Translations under genes and position numbers: made by a program
The notes under the pieces: model-generated
Database searches by the model: none
Told to the model about the DNA's origin: nothing
The model's input: only the letters and a program-made list of their open reading frames with translations
NCBI RefSeq assembly: GCF_010894405.1
Contig: NZ_JAAIYA010000003.1
Location: forward strand, 496,001-560,000
DNA: 64,000 nucleotides
Direction: 5' to 3'
Source of the DNA: Pyxidicoccus caerfyrddinensis
Lineage (GTDB): Bacteria; Myxococcota; Myxococcia; Myxococcales; Myxococcaceae
In this document: positions 51,810 to 61,600 of the stretch, piece by piece
Numbering within the stretch: the first letter of the stretch is position 1
Layout: each line of letters begins with the position of its first letter

Positions 51810-52894
51810 GGCGGCGCACTGTACCTGCCGGTTGTCACAGGTGTGCGCTGGAATGCCTTCGTGAGCGTCCGGCCGATTCTCGCCAGCAGGTGCTCCGCTT
51901 CGGTGACGCGACGGAAACCTCGGGTACACGCGGCCACGATGATGGGGTGTCCTGGTTGGAGTTCGAGGATGCCCACGTCACAGGCACGCCGGTGCTGCGT
52001 GCCCGTCTTGTGTGCCCAGGTGGCCGTGCCAGGGAGCCCGGCACGGATTCGGGCTCGGCCCGTGTCGCAGCTTCGCATCAGGGACTTCGCGTGTTCGCAG
52101 GTCGCGGGGCTCAAGCCCTCGCAGCGGGCCACCTGCTCCAGCAGTTGGCCCAGCTCGCGCATCGACGCGGAGTTGGTGCCCTCCGCGTAGTACGCGTCGA
52201 AGGCGGACTCCAGCTCGCTGCCAGTCCAGGCGGGCGTGTGGCCCAGGACTTCGGAGAGGGCCCTTGCTCGTGTCCCGAGCGTGTTCCTCCGGCCCAGCTC
52301 GCGCACCTGTTCGGGTGTCAGCGCCGCGCCCCTCGGGTCCAGCTTTCCGTAGACGTGGTGCCGGTCTTCCAGCAGCGAGACGAGCGGACCGAAGTGCACA
52401 CCTCTGCGCTCCAGTCCCGCATTCACGTGGTCGATGCCGACCTTTCCGATGAGCAGGTCCGCCGCCGCGTTGTCGCTGTGCACCATCATGTGTTCGAGCA
52501 GTGTCGCCACGGTGAGCGCTGTGCCCGGAGGCACCTTCGCCATCGGGTGCATGCCGTCGCGGGCATCGTCAGGCTCGAAGGCGATGGGGGTGTCGAGCGC
52601 GAGTGTCCCCGCGTCCACCTGACGCAGCACCTCCAGCATCACGGCCACCTTGATGGCCGAGGAGAGGTACATGGGCGTGCTCGCGTTGAGGGCATACTCC
52701 TCGCCCGTGCTCAGGTCGCGGACGTAGAGCGCCAATTCCCCGTCGAAGTCGCGCGCGGCCGCGTCCACGCCTTCGCGCAGGACGGCGCGCCACGACGGCT
52801 CGGAGACGGCGGGCGCGGCATGGGCGGCACCGGCCAGCATTCCGAGCAGCGTCACGAGGAGTGACAGCCACCTGCTTCCGATGCCGCCGCGCAA
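51806..52894 (-). CDS. Class A beta-lactamase-like serine hydrolase, exported
   Basis: The 362-residue protein has a signal peptide (about 1-27) and the class A serine hydrolase motifs: SxxK (Ser79 to Lys82, SSAIK), SDN (140-142) and KTG (296-298). The conserved Glu of the omega loop (ExxLN) is not seen in the expected region, so it may act as a carboxypeptidase-like or other serine hydrolase rather than a lactamase. Two Cys pairs flank the later region. The start at 52894 is a TTG, the first start that leaves an entire signal peptide; GGAG lies eleven bases before. The next gene overlaps its stop by four bases. Confidence 0.83.
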   Translation of the reverse strand: MRGGIGSRWLSLLVTLLGMLAGAAHAAPAVSEPSWRAVLREGVDAAARDFDGELALYVRDLSTGEEYALNASTPMYLSSAIKVAVMLEVLRQVDAGTLALDTPIAFEPDDARDGMHPMAKVPPGTALTVATLLEHMMVHSDNAAADLLIGKVGIDHVNAGLERRGVHFGPLVSLLEDRHHVYGKLDPRGAALTPEQVRELGRRNTLGTRARALSEVLGHTPAWTGSELESAFDAYYAEGTNSASMRELGQLLEQVARCEGLSPATCEHAKSLMRSCDTGRARIRAGLPGTATWAHKTGTQHRRACDVGILELQPGHPIIVAACTRGFRRVTEAEHLLARIGRTLTKAFQRTPVTTGRYSAPP

Positions 52895-52935
52895 GGCGTG
52901 CGTCTCCGAACCTTTTCAGGAGGGCCTGATACCGC

Positions 52936-53811
52936 TCAGCCCCCACCGCCTCCGGCCAGGCCCGTGTCCTCGCTCGCGGGCGGGGATGTGGGGGCCTCGG
53001 ACTGCTGGCCCGCGCCGCCGATGCCCGTGGCGTCTTCGTCGGGGTCAGGGGCCGGCGTGGTGTCCGGTTCCGGCGTCGCCTGTTGCTGGGCCGTGGCGCT
53101 GGTGTCTGGAGTCGCGGGTGAAGGCGTAGGCGCCGGAGGAGTCGCGGGCTGCTGGGCCGCGCTGCCAAGGGCCGTGGCCTCGGTCGACGTGTCCGGAGCG
53201 GGTGCGGGCGAAGTGGTGGGTTGCCGCGCCGTGCTGCCGACGGTGGTGGCCTCGCTCTGTGCGGGCTGCCGTGTGGCGGCACCGCCGACGGTGGTGGCCT
53301 CGCTTTGCGCGGACTGCTGTGCCGCACTGCCGACGGTGGTGGCCTTGCTCGGCGTGGACTGTCGGGCCGCACTGCCGACGGAGGTCGCTTCGCTCGGCGT
53401 GGACTGCCGGGCCGCACTGCCGACAGAGGTCGCTTCGCTCGGCTCGGACTGCCTCGCTGCACTGCCGACCGTCGTGCCCTCGGACGACGTGTCGAGCGAG
53501 GAGTCCGACGAGGTCGTGGACCGTTGTCGTCCCGCGCCACCCGTGGCCTGCTCGTCGCATTCCTCCTGCTTCTTCTGTGCGGCGCTCGCGGACTGCTGCC
53601 CGGAGCCACCGGTGCCCACCACTTCGCAGATGTAGCCGGGCTGTTGCTCGGGGGTGGGGGCGCTCGCCCGTCGCGGGCTGACGTGCTGTCCCGTGCTGTT
53701 CGTGCCCTGTACGCGCGGTTTGGGGTTCGTCGTGTCCGCGGGTCTGCTCTGGTCATGCGCGCAGCCGGTGCCGAGCAGCAACGCCGCCGCGATGGGTCCA
53801 ATGACTTTCAT
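52936..53811 (-). CDS. Lipoprotein with 15-residue tandem repeats
   Basis: The 291-residue protein is a lipoprotein (lipobox GTG-C17) of very low complexity. From residue 110 to about 225 it consists of about seven copies of a 15-residue unit with consensus SEATTVGSAARQSTP, and shorter related motifs (GTGGSGQQS, TGGAGRQRS, GIGGAGQQS) occur on both sides. A Pro/Asp/Thr-rich stretch and a poly-Gly end follow. It is probably a surface or cell-wall spanning protein whose length changes by repeat slippage. It lies 41 bases upstream of the beta-lactamase-like gene on the same strand. Confidence 0.78.
   Translation of the reverse strand: MKVIGPIAAALLLGTGCAHDQSRPADTTNPKPRVQGTNSTGQHVSPRRASAPTPEQQPGYICEVVGTGGSGQQSASAAQKKQEECDEQATGGAGRQRSTTSSDSSLDTSSEGTTVGSAARQSEPSEATSVGSAARQSTPSEATSVGSAARQSTPSKATTVGSAAQQSAQSEATTVGGAATRQPAQSEATTVGSTARQPTTSPAPAPDTSTEATALGSAAQQPATPPAPTPSPATPDTSATAQQQATPEPDTTPAPDPDEDATGIGGAGQQSEAPTSPPASEDTGLAGGGGG
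53137..53484 (-). repeat. Tandem 45-bp coding repeats
   Basis: The DNA encoding residues 110-225 of the lipoprotein contains about seven imperfect 45-bp units, for example those read as SEATSVGSAARQSTP twice in succession. Unit identity is highest in the centre (about 53350-53450) and falls to the sides, typical of a repeat that expands in the middle. Confidence 0.75.
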
Positions 53812-53968
53812 GGTCACCCCGTCTGGTTTGAGCCTGTCGCCGGGGAAGGTGGGGCGTGCGTCGCAGAACGAACAGTTGGGGGCCTGCCGGGACGCTCCCC
53901 CTATGGGAGGGCTGGCGGGGAAGCTGCCGCCCGCCGTGCCGTCCGCACCCGCCGGGAAGAGCGCAGGC

Positions 53969-54562
53969 TCAGAACCGCAACACCGGACCCGCAATCACGG
54001 ACTGAATCGGCCGGAAGCACACGTCCTGGATGTCCTCGGGGATTCGCACATCGCAGAACTGGATGGCCGAGGCCACTGACACGCCCCAACGCTCGCTGAA
54101 CCAGCCGTCAATGCCCACCCGGATGGCCATGCTCGTGGTGTCGAACTTCTTCCGCCGCAGCTCGCCGAAGTCATCCGGCGTGAAGGGGTTGGACCAGCTC
54201 TTCGACAGCCGCGCTCCCACCCACGGGTTGATGGGCTTGTCCCGGAAGAAGCGCAGCCGCGCCTCGATGCCCACCGCCTTGTAGTCGAACTGCGAGGACT
54301 CCAATTGATTCGGGTCCACGGCCGTCGGGAACTTCTCGCCCCACATCTCCGCGACCTCCGCCAACAGCCCCAGCGACAGTCCCACGGGCGCCTCCACGCC
54401 CAGATAGCCGTGCAGCGCCGGGCCCTTCGCGTGGAAGCCGCTCAGGTGGTCCAACGCGATGCCCGCGCCCAGCGACGCGTAGCCGTGCCAGCCGTCCGCC
54501 ATCGCCTCCGTGCCCATGCCCAGCACACCCGCCAGTGCCACCCACTTCGACAGCTTTCTCAT
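53969..54562 (-). CDS. Outer-membrane beta-barrel protein
   Basis: This 197-residue protein has a signal peptide (MRKLSKWVALAGVLGMGTEAMA) and alternating strands ending in PVLRF, an aromatic C-terminus typical of outer-membrane barrels. It has strand-like segments such as GYLGVEAPVGLSLGLLAEV and NPWVGARLSKSW. It looks like an 8-stranded OmpW- or OmpA-barrel-sized protein, but I recognise no exact family. The gene is divergent from the cupin gene at 54666. Confidence 0.78.
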   Translation of the reverse strand: MRKLSKWVALAGVLGMGTEAMADGWHGYASLGAGIALDHLSGFHAKGPALHGYLGVEAPVGLSLGLLAEVAEMWGEKFPTAVDPNQLESSQFDYKAVGIEARLRFFRDKPINPWVGARLSKSWSNPFTPDDFGELRRKKFDTTSMAIRVGIDGWFSERWGVSVASAIQFCDVRIPEDIQDVCFRPIQSVIAGPVLRF

Positions 54563-54665
54563 GCGCGCCAGTCTAAGCCCGGGAGCGTGCTCCCCGGGAG
54601 CGCTGTCGCCTGTCCCCGTGCGTCCGTGTCATGAACGTCGGCGGACCCCCGTCACGGAGAGGCAC

Positions 54666-55013
54666 ATGCGCGTTCCGCCGGACAACCTGCCCGCCACCTT
54701 CACCGTCTCCGCTGTGCAGTCCCAACAGCGCGAGGGCGGCAGGCCCTACCTGGAGTTCCTCCGCCGCGCGTCCATGAGCGCGGGCCTCTATGTCCTCGAG
54801 GCCGGCGCCACAGACGGCCAGCGCCCCCATGCGGAGGACGAGGCGTACTACGCCGTGTCCGGACGTGCGCGACTCACCGTGGGGGAGACCGAGCAGGCGG
54901 TGGAGCCCGGCTCCTTCATCTACGTCCCCCAGCACGTGCCCCACCGCTTCCACTCCATCGAGGAGCGGCTGGTGCTCCTGGTGCTCTTCGCGCCGGCCGA
55001 GTCCGGCGGTTAG
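54666..55013 (+). CDS. Small cupin
   Basis: The 115-residue protein is a single cupin: HAEDEAYYAVSGRARLTVGE with the first metal motif (His-x3-Glu-like) and PGSFIYVPQHVPHRFHSI with the second His. It probably binds a divalent metal and a small ligand. GGAGAGG lies just before the ATG at 54666. Only 11 bases separate it from the MoxR ATPase gene, so it is probably cotranscribed with the ternary-system cluster that follows, either as part of it or by chance. Confidence 0.87.
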   Translation: MRVPPDNLPATFTVSAVQSQQREGGRPYLEFLRRASMSAGLYVLEAGATDGQRPHAEDEAYYAVSGRARLTVGETEQAVEPGSFIYVPQHVPHRFHSIEERLVLLVLFAPAESGG

Positions 55014-55024
55014 GCTCACCCCCC

Positions 55025-56197
55025 ATGTCCGTTTCCTTCGAAGCCGCCGCCTCCGCCGTTCGCGATGCCCTCACCGACGCGGGGCGCGGACTCGTCGAGC
55101 GCGAGGCCATGGTGGAGCTCGTCGCCCTGTCCGCCGTGGCCGGCGAGCACCTGCTCGTCATCGGCCCGCCCGGCACCGCGAAGAGCGAGGCCGTGCGCCG
55201 CACCTCTCGGGCCCTCGGTGGCTCCTACTTCGAGTACCTCCTGGGCCGCTTCACCGAGCCCTCCGAGCTGTTCGGCCCCGTGGACCTGCGCAAGCTGCGC
55301 GAGGGGCTCGTGGAGACGGAGACCTCCGGCATGCTGCCCGAGGCCGAGGTGGCGTTCCTCGACGAGGTCTTCCTCGGCTCCACCGCCATCCTCAACACGC
55401 TGCTTGGCATCCTCAACGAGCGCACCTTCCGCCGCGGCCACACGCGCATGCGCTGCCCGCTGCGCGTCTGCGTGGGCGCGTCCAACGCGCTGCCCGAGGA
55501 CGACTCGCTCGCCGCCTTCGCGGACCGCTTCCTCGCGCGCATCTTCGTAGAGCCCGTGCCCGACCCGCGGCTGGAGGAGCTGCTCGCGGGCGGTGCCTCG
55601 CTGTGGGGCGAGGGCGAGGCCCGCTCCACCTCGCTGGCGTCCCTGGACGTGCTCGCCCAGGCGGCGCGCGAGGCGGACCTCTCGGCCGTCCGCCCGCACC
55701 TGGCGCATGCGCTGCGCACGCTGCGCTCCGCCGGCATCGGCCTGTCCGACCGCCGCGCGGTGAAGGTGCAGAAGCTCATCGCCTCCGCCGCCGCCCTTGC
55801 CGGACGGAGCGTGCCGACGACCGCGGACCTGTGGCCGCTCGTCTACGCCGTGCCCACGAAGGAGGCGCAGGCGCTTGCTCGCGACGTGCTGCGGGATTTG
55901 CTCGCGGCGTCGGAGAACCCGGCCCTGGCCGCCGCCGCGCTGGAGGCCAGCGCGGGCCCTCGTGCTCGCGCGCAGCGCATCGCCACGGCGGGAAAGTTGC
56001 TGCTCTCGGAGCGGCCCGCGCAGGGGGACTCGGAGGCGCTCGCCGCATGGCGTTTGAAGCTGGAGGGCGTGGCGCGGGAGATGGACGCGGGCTTCTCGCC
56101 CGAGGCCATGCCCGAGGACCTCAAGGCCCTGCGGGCCCAGGTGTCCGCGGCGCTGGTGCCCGAGGCCTCCATGGGTGCGCCGGGCGTGGCGGCCTGA
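55025..56197 (+). CDS. MoxR-family AAA+ ATPase
   Basis: The 390-residue protein has a Walker A GPPGTAKS at 47-54, a Walker B VAFLDEVF at 109-116, the sensor segment VGASNALPED and an Arg-rich region, all typical of MoxR/RavA-type ATPases that act as chaperones with vWA-domain partners. A helical C-terminal domain of about 170 residues follows. The following genes encode a vWA/beta-propeller protein and a bpX6-like protein, which together make the MoxR-vWA-beta-propeller ternary-system arrangement. It probably remodels or activates the vWA protein using ATP. The ATG at 55025 follows a weak ribosome site. Confidence 0.93.
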   Translation: MSVSFEAAASAVRDALTDAGRGLVEREAMVELVALSAVAGEHLLVIGPPGTAKSEAVRRTSRALGGSYFEYLLGRFTEPSELFGPVDLRKLREGLVETETSGMLPEAEVAFLDEVFLGSTAILNTLLGILNERTFRRGHTRMRCPLRVCVGASNALPEDDSLAAFADRFLARIFVEPVPDPRLEELLAGGASLWGEGEARSTSLASLDVLAQAAREADLSAVRPHLAHALRTLRSAGIGLSDRRAVKVQKLIASAAALAGRSVPTTADLWPLVYAVPTKEAQALARDVLRDLLAASENPALAAAALEASAGPRARAQRIATAGKLLLSERPAQGDSEALAAWRLKLEGVAREMDAGFSPEAMPEDLKALRAQVSAALVPEASMGAPGVAA

Positions 56198-56340
56198 GCG
56201 CGGCACGGTCAGTCGCCTGCGTGGGCTCGCGTCGCTGCTCCCTTCCGGAGTCCCGGTGGTGGAGTCGCTGGAGCGTGCCGGCGGGTATGATGAATCAGTG
56301 GCCTCTGCCGAGCGTGGGCGCGGCATGAGGGGGGACGGGC

Positions 56341-56790
56341 ATGGGTAGCCAAGGAGTACCGGTGCGTTGGGGACCCCGGGCCGAGCCGCTGGAGCCGCTC
56401 GCCGTCGCGGGTGAGGGAGCGGTTGCGCTCGCGCTCGCGCGCCGGGTGCTCTCCGAGACGGACGCGCGGCTCGCCGAGTGGAGTGGGGTGGCCGGGACGG
56501 GTGTGCTCGTCCTGCTGGGCCCCGCGGGCTTGCTGCCCTGGGTGGATGGCGCCGTGTATCTCGGCAGGGACTCCGCCGCGCCGTCGCTGCTGCTGCCTTG
56601 TGCGTTGGTGCCCGATGTAGCGGTGTCGATGCTGGAGCGCGCGCTGCTCGCTCGCGTGGGGAACGCGGGGACTCCGGTGGCGGTGCTGCCCGCGTCCGGT
56701 CATCTCGTCCCGGTGGGCGCGGCGCGGCCCGTGTCCCGCATCACGCTCACCACGTGGCTGGCTCCGAGCACCGCGCAGGTGACTCCGTGA
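56341..56790 (+). CDS. Small bpX-domain-like protein of the ternary system
   Basis: The 149-residue protein has an N-terminal region, then GTGVLVLLGPAGLLPWVDGAVYLGRD and SLLLPCALVPDVAVSMLERALLAR, a pattern I associate with a bpX domain (bpX5-like) found only beside MoxR/vWA/propeller genes. The name rests on memory of the family and context. It lies 143 bases after MoxR, follows GAGGGGGG, and its stop overlaps the GTG start of the vWA gene (GTGA, 56787-56790). No catalytic residue is visible. It is probably an adaptor or regulatory subunit of the system. Confidence 0.65.
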   Translation: MGSQGVPVRWGPRAEPLEPLAVAGEGAVALALARRVLSETDARLAEWSGVAGTGVLVLLGPAGLLPWVDGAVYLGRDSAAPSLLLPCALVPDVAVSMLERALLARVGNAGTPVAVLPASGHLVPVGAARPVSRITLTTWLAPSTAQVTP

Positions 56791-58619
56791 GCGCGCTGCC
56801 TCCGGCGCTGCGGCCCTGGGCCTCGCAGCTCTCCCTGTTTCCCGATGAGCTGGTCCTGCACCTGGGCCCGTACGTGGCGCGGCTGTCCGCGGCGCTCGGC
56901 GCGTTGCGCCCCCGGGGCGAGGCCGATGGCGGCGAGCCGCAGGGCTATGACGGCCTCACCCGACGCGGCACCTTCGACCGGCTGCTGGTGAGCGAGTGGC
57001 TGTGGGCCCTCGAGGCTCCCGACGAATTGGTGCGCCGCGCCGCCTTCGGCGAGCTGTCCTTCCTCAAGCCCGCGTTCCGCCAGCCGCAGGGGGCCCGGCG
57101 CACCGTGGCGCTGCTGGACGCGGGGCCGGACCAGCTCGGTGCTCCGCGCATCGCGCACCTCGCGCTCCTCATCGTCCTGTCCCGTCGCGCCGAGGCCGCA
57201 GGCGCCGCCTTCTCCTGGGCGGTGCTCCAGTCCGACCCCGGCAAGGGCGCCTTCTCCGAGGTGACGGCGGGCACCCTCACCACCTGGCTCGCCGCGAGAG
57301 ACCTGGAGCCTCCCACCGATGAGCGGCTCGCCGCGTGGCGGGACGCGCTGTCGCTCGACGCGGCCCCGGAGGATGCGTGGCTCGTGGGCGACGCGCGACT
57401 GTCCAAGCTGCCGAAGGCCACCGGCCTGTCCCGCGTCGAGGTGGCCGAGGTGCTGGCCCCTGGCACCCGGCAGCTCACCGTGGACGTGCGTCCCGCCTCG
57501 CGCGCCTCGCGCTCCGTGCTGCTGGACCTGCCGCCGCCCGACACCAGCGTGCGTCTGCTCAGAGACCCGCTGCAGAAGCCCCGCGTCGCGCCACCCGTGA
57601 TGCCGCGCCCGTCGCAGCTGACGGCGCCGCTGCGCTCGTTCTCCTTCTCCGCGGATGGCAAGCGACTGCTGCTCTACCGCGAGGACGGCAGCGTGGGTGC
57701 CATGGCCATTCCGCACTCCATCCGCGCCACCGTGCCCAAGGCCCGGCGTGTGACGCCGCCTGCGGGGCAGGTGGTGCTGGGCACGGGCTGGCGCCACAAC
57801 GGCGGCCTCATCATCCTGTCGATGCGTGGGAGCGAGTATGTGCTCCACGGCAAGCTCCGGGGCTCCTCGCGCGGCAAGCCCGACCGTGAGGTCTTCCACT
57901 ACGAGCCCACGTCCGTGGAGCTGTGGCCTCCGGCGAGTGGCGCGGCTCCGGGCCGGCTGCTGAGCTGCGAGGACTCCAACGGCAACGAGCGCCTGTTGCT
58001 GGCCGGAGTGAACAACAGCCTCTACCTCGTCGAGGAGGACCGGGCCACGCGGCGCATCAGCGTGTTCCTCGTGGCACGAGGGGTCACCGCCGCGGCCGAG
58101 GTGAACCGCAAGGTGGTCTTCGTGTCGCGCTCCCCGCCCGCGGAGCCGGGAAACGAGTCGTCTGGCGCATGGCTCGGCGTCGTGGAGAAGGACTGCGTGC
58201 GCCACCTGCCGCTCGGCGCGCGGGACGGTGACGCGTACTTCGGCTACCTGGACGGAGCCGCCCACCCCGACGCGGGCCTGCTCGCGGTGCGGCACAAGCC
58301 GGGCTTGTGGCGCCTGTTCCGCTCGGATGGAGCGCAGGAAATCGAATTCTCCACGGACATGAGCGTGCTCGGCGCGGGCACGTGCCGCGCGGCTCCGGGA
58401 GACCCCGGGCTGCTGGTGCTCGATGAGGACCGGCGCACGCTGTGGCTCATCAGTCCCACGGCCCGCTACCAGGTGACGGTGGCCTGGGAGGGCGTGATGC
58501 ACGCGCAGGCCAGCCATGGGACGCCGGTGCTCGGGTGGATGCTGAGAGGGGGCACGCTGGTGCTGAGCAACCTGCGCGAGGGCGGCATCCTGTACCAGGC
58601 GATGCCGAGGGCGGGCTGA
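56787..58619 (+). CDS. vWA-like/beta-propeller protein of the ternary system
   Basis: The 610-residue protein starts at GTG 56787, overlapping the previous stop. Residues 55-150 include GYDGLTRRGTFDRLL, FLKPAF and then RRTVALLDAGPDQLGAPRIAHLALLIVLSRRAEA, which is a von Willebrand A core. The metal (MIDAS) motif normally DxSxS reads DAGPD at 111-115, thus degenerate. From about 285 a beta-propeller with blades such as FSFSADGKRLLLYREDG and NGNERLLLAGVNNSLYLVEED runs to the end. MoxR ATPases usually act on vWA partners, so this is the likely client or output. Its last base is shared with the start of the next gene. Confidence 0.82.
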   Translation: MSALPPALRPWASQLSLFPDELVLHLGPYVARLSAALGALRPRGEADGGEPQGYDGLTRRGTFDRLLVSEWLWALEAPDELVRRAAFGELSFLKPAFRQPQGARRTVALLDAGPDQLGAPRIAHLALLIVLSRRAEAAGAAFSWAVLQSDPGKGAFSEVTAGTLTTWLAARDLEPPTDERLAAWRDALSLDAAPEDAWLVGDARLSKLPKATGLSRVEVAEVLAPGTRQLTVDVRPASRASRSVLLDLPPPDTSVRLLRDPLQKPRVAPPVMPRPSQLTAPLRSFSFSADGKRLLLYREDGSVGAMAIPHSIRATVPKARRVTPPAGQVVLGTGWRHNGGLIILSMRGSEYVLHGKLRGSSRGKPDREVFHYEPTSVELWPPASGAAPGRLLSCEDSNGNERLLLAGVNNSLYLVEEDRATRRISVFLVARGVTAAAEVNRKVVFVSRSPPAEPGNESSGAWLGVVEKDCVRHLPLGARDGDAYFGYLDGAAHPDAGLLAVRHKPGLWRLFRSDGAQEIEFSTDMSVLGAGTCRAAPGDPGLLVLDEDRRTLWLISPTARYQVTVAWEGVMHAQASHGTPVLGWMLRGGTLVLSNLREGGILYQAMPRAG

Positions 58620-61600
58620 TGCGCACGACTTCCACGACGCTGCGTCCTCGAAGGCATCTGCACCGTGGCACCGTGCGGGCCTCCGCGCTCTGGTTCGACC
58701 CCGCACTGCTCGGTGAGGGCGAGGCGCGGCGTCGCGTGCTCGCCGCGTGGACTCCGGGCGCCGTCGTGTTCTCCGTGGCCGGGGGCTACCTGCTGCGCCT
58801 GTCGCGGCCGTGTGTCGTCGCCAGTGACTCCGCGCCGGGACTGCCGCTCACGCTGGAGCAGGGCGTCCTCTCCTCCGCGCCCCTGTCTGCCGCCGAGCGC
58901 GGGCACCCGGAGCTGCGCGACGGCACGGTGGTGCTGATGCGCGCGGGGCAGGCACACGTCCACGTGCTGACGGGCGCGCGCGCGGTGGACCTGTCGGAGT
59001 GGCTCGACGTGTCCGCGTGGGTGACGCTGCCCGTGCGCGGACTCGGTGCGCCGCCACCGCCGGTGCCCGCGCTGGAGCCCCTGCCGCCACCCACGCGCGC
59101 GTTCTTCGGTCCCTCCGTGCCCACGCTCGCGCCCGAGGCGCAGGTGATGCTCGCGCGCATGCAGGGCAAGCCTCCGCCGGAGGGGCTCGTGGTGGCGGAG
59201 CCTCCGGGCCTGCTGGCGCGGCTGCGCGCGGCGCTCTTCGGCGGCCAGGAAGCAGGCGCGGCGGGTGGACCCACCGCCGCGCGCCGCGCCGGCCTGCTCG
59301 CGCGACTGCGCGCGGCGATGTCGGGGCGTGGCGTGGGTGCTGCCTCTCCGGCGTCGGCGTCCAGCCCGGGGCTGCTCGCGCGGCTGCGCGCGGCGTTCCG
59401 GTCAGCGACGGGTTCAGGCGATGCGGGCTCCGGCTCCACCGCGTCCCGTCCCGGTCTGCTCTCCCGGCTCGCCGCGTGGTTCCAGCGGGGCGCGGCTTCG
59501 CAGTCACTGCCCTCGGGTGCTGGCACCGCCGCGGGCGGCATGCAGCGCGGCTCCGCTGCGTCGAAGCCGCGACGGCCCTCGTGGCTGAGCCGGTTCCTCG
59601 CGTACTTCGCCCCCACCGACGAGCACATGGCAGGTGCCACCGGCAGCGGTGATTCTGGCGCCGCGCCCTCCGGTCCTCCGCCCGCACCTCCGGGACCGAG
59701 CATGCTGTCCCGTCTGTCCGAGTGGATGCTGCGCAACACGCCGCTCGGCGAGCTGCTGGGACGGCGCAAGGCGGAGTACGTGCGCCGCCTCTTCGACCTC
59801 TTCGAGGAGGGCAACCTCCAGGAGGCCTTGCGCTACGCCATTCCCCTGGGCACCAACGAGCTGAGTGAGAATGCGCGCATCGCGCTCGGCGTGCCCGGCC
59901 CGCGCGAGTCGCTCTCCATCCAGCCCTCGCGGGGCGGCGCCGCTTCCGTCTTCGCCGGGGGCGAGGCGCTGTTCTCCGCCCTCAAGGAGCGCTACCGCGA
60001 GGCCTTCCGCCGCTTCGAGCGCGAGGGCCGCATCGACGAGGCGGCCTTCATCCTGGCCGAGCTGCTGGGCGCGCACGAGGAGGCCGTCTCCTTCCTGGAG
60101 CGGCACGGCCGCTTCAAGCTGGCCGCCGAGCTGGCCGAGGGCCGCAACCTGTCCCCGGGCCTCGTGGTGCGCCAGTGGTTCCTCGCGAAGGACGTGGCGC
60201 GCGCGACGGCCATCGCCCGGCGCAGCGGCGCCTTCGCGGACGCGGTGCTGCGGCTGGAGCGCACGCACCCGGAGCAGGCCCGCGTGCTGCGCCTGCTGTG
60301 GGGCGAGACGCTCGCCGAGTCCGGCGACTGGGCCCGCGCGGTGCAGGCGGTGTGGCCCATCACCGACGCCCGCGCGCTGGCGCGCGGCTGGTTGGAGCGG
60401 GGTGTGGCCTGCGGTGGCGCGAGCGGCGCGCGGCTGCTCGCGCTGTGGGTGACGGCCTTCCCCGACGGACTCGCGGCGGCGAGCGCGCAGGTGCGCGAGT
60501 TGCTCGACGACTCCCCGGAGCGTGCCCCCGAGCGCTTCGCCTTCGCCCTCACGCTGGCCGGCGAGTCCCCCTCCGCGGGCCGCACCGCGCTGGTGGTGCC
60601 CACGGTGCGCGCGCTGCTGCGAGACAGGGCGGCGGGCCGGGCCCGCTTCAACCCCGACTTCCTCACCCGCCTGCTGCGCGACGCCCCCGACGGCACGCTG
60701 CGCTCGGACCTGCCCCCGCTGACGGAGCGCTCCCGCATCGCGTGGAGCACCGACGTGTCCCGTCCTCCCGTCCACGCCACCGTGCGCGAGACGGACGACG
60801 GCGCCTTCCCCGTCCACGACGCGGTGGCGCTGCCGGACGGCCGGCTGCTGCTCGCGCTGGGCGAGGCGGGCGCTCGGCTGGTGCGCGCGGACGGCCAGCT
60901 GGTGGCGCACTTCGACGTGCCGGCCTTCGCGCTGGTGCCTTCCGTCCATGGAGACCGGGCCCTGGCCATTGCCCCTCGCGGCGAGGTGCGGCGCCTGTCA
61001 CGCCTGGACCTGGTGGCGCGCCGGGCCACCCCGTGGTGCGACGCGGCGGTGGACACCTGGGCCCCCACCTACGACGGCAGCGTCTGGTTCGTCGCCTCCC
61101 GGCGCACGGTGATGATGGTGGACGCGCTCGCCAATGACTTGCGTGCGCTCTGGCGGGTGCCGGACGTGCCGGCCCCCGTGCACGCGCTGGCCGTGGATGC
61201 CGGGCGGCTCAGCCTCCTCACCGGAGACCGCGAGCGGTGGACGTATGAGCTGCCGCAGGGGCCCACGCTGCGCGCCCGCACCCCGCTGCTGACCGATGGC
61301 GACATCCTCCATTTCATCCTCCTGGGCCTCTCACTGACCGCGGATGGAGAGTCCGCCGCGGTGGGCCACGTCACCGTCCAAGGCCCACCGTCGCCGGAGT
61401 CGCCCGGTGTGCCCGGGCTCCCCCGGGAGGAGGTGCGCCTGTTCTGGCTGAGGCCCCTGGGCTCCCGCGCGGCAACACCGCCGGAGCGCCTCCGCCCGGG
61501 CCGCGCGAAGCTCCTCCTCTCCGACGCCTGGCGGGTGGACGTGCTGTGGTGCACGGGCCACTGGCAGCTCCACCTGGTGGACGCGCGCGGCACCGCGAGA

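Noticed and set aside
56196..56348. Stop-free frame between MoxR and the bpX-like gene
   Set aside because: It reads ESLERAGGYDESVASA-like sequence that looked protein-like, but it has no plausible start or ribosome site, is about 50 codons, and ends within the next gene. It could be a gene remnant but cannot be supported.
58442..58618. Upstream start of the bpX6-like protein at 58442
   Set aside because: It would overlap the vWA/propeller gene by 178 bases; the ATG at 58619 shares one base with that gene's stop, the usual layout of translational coupling.
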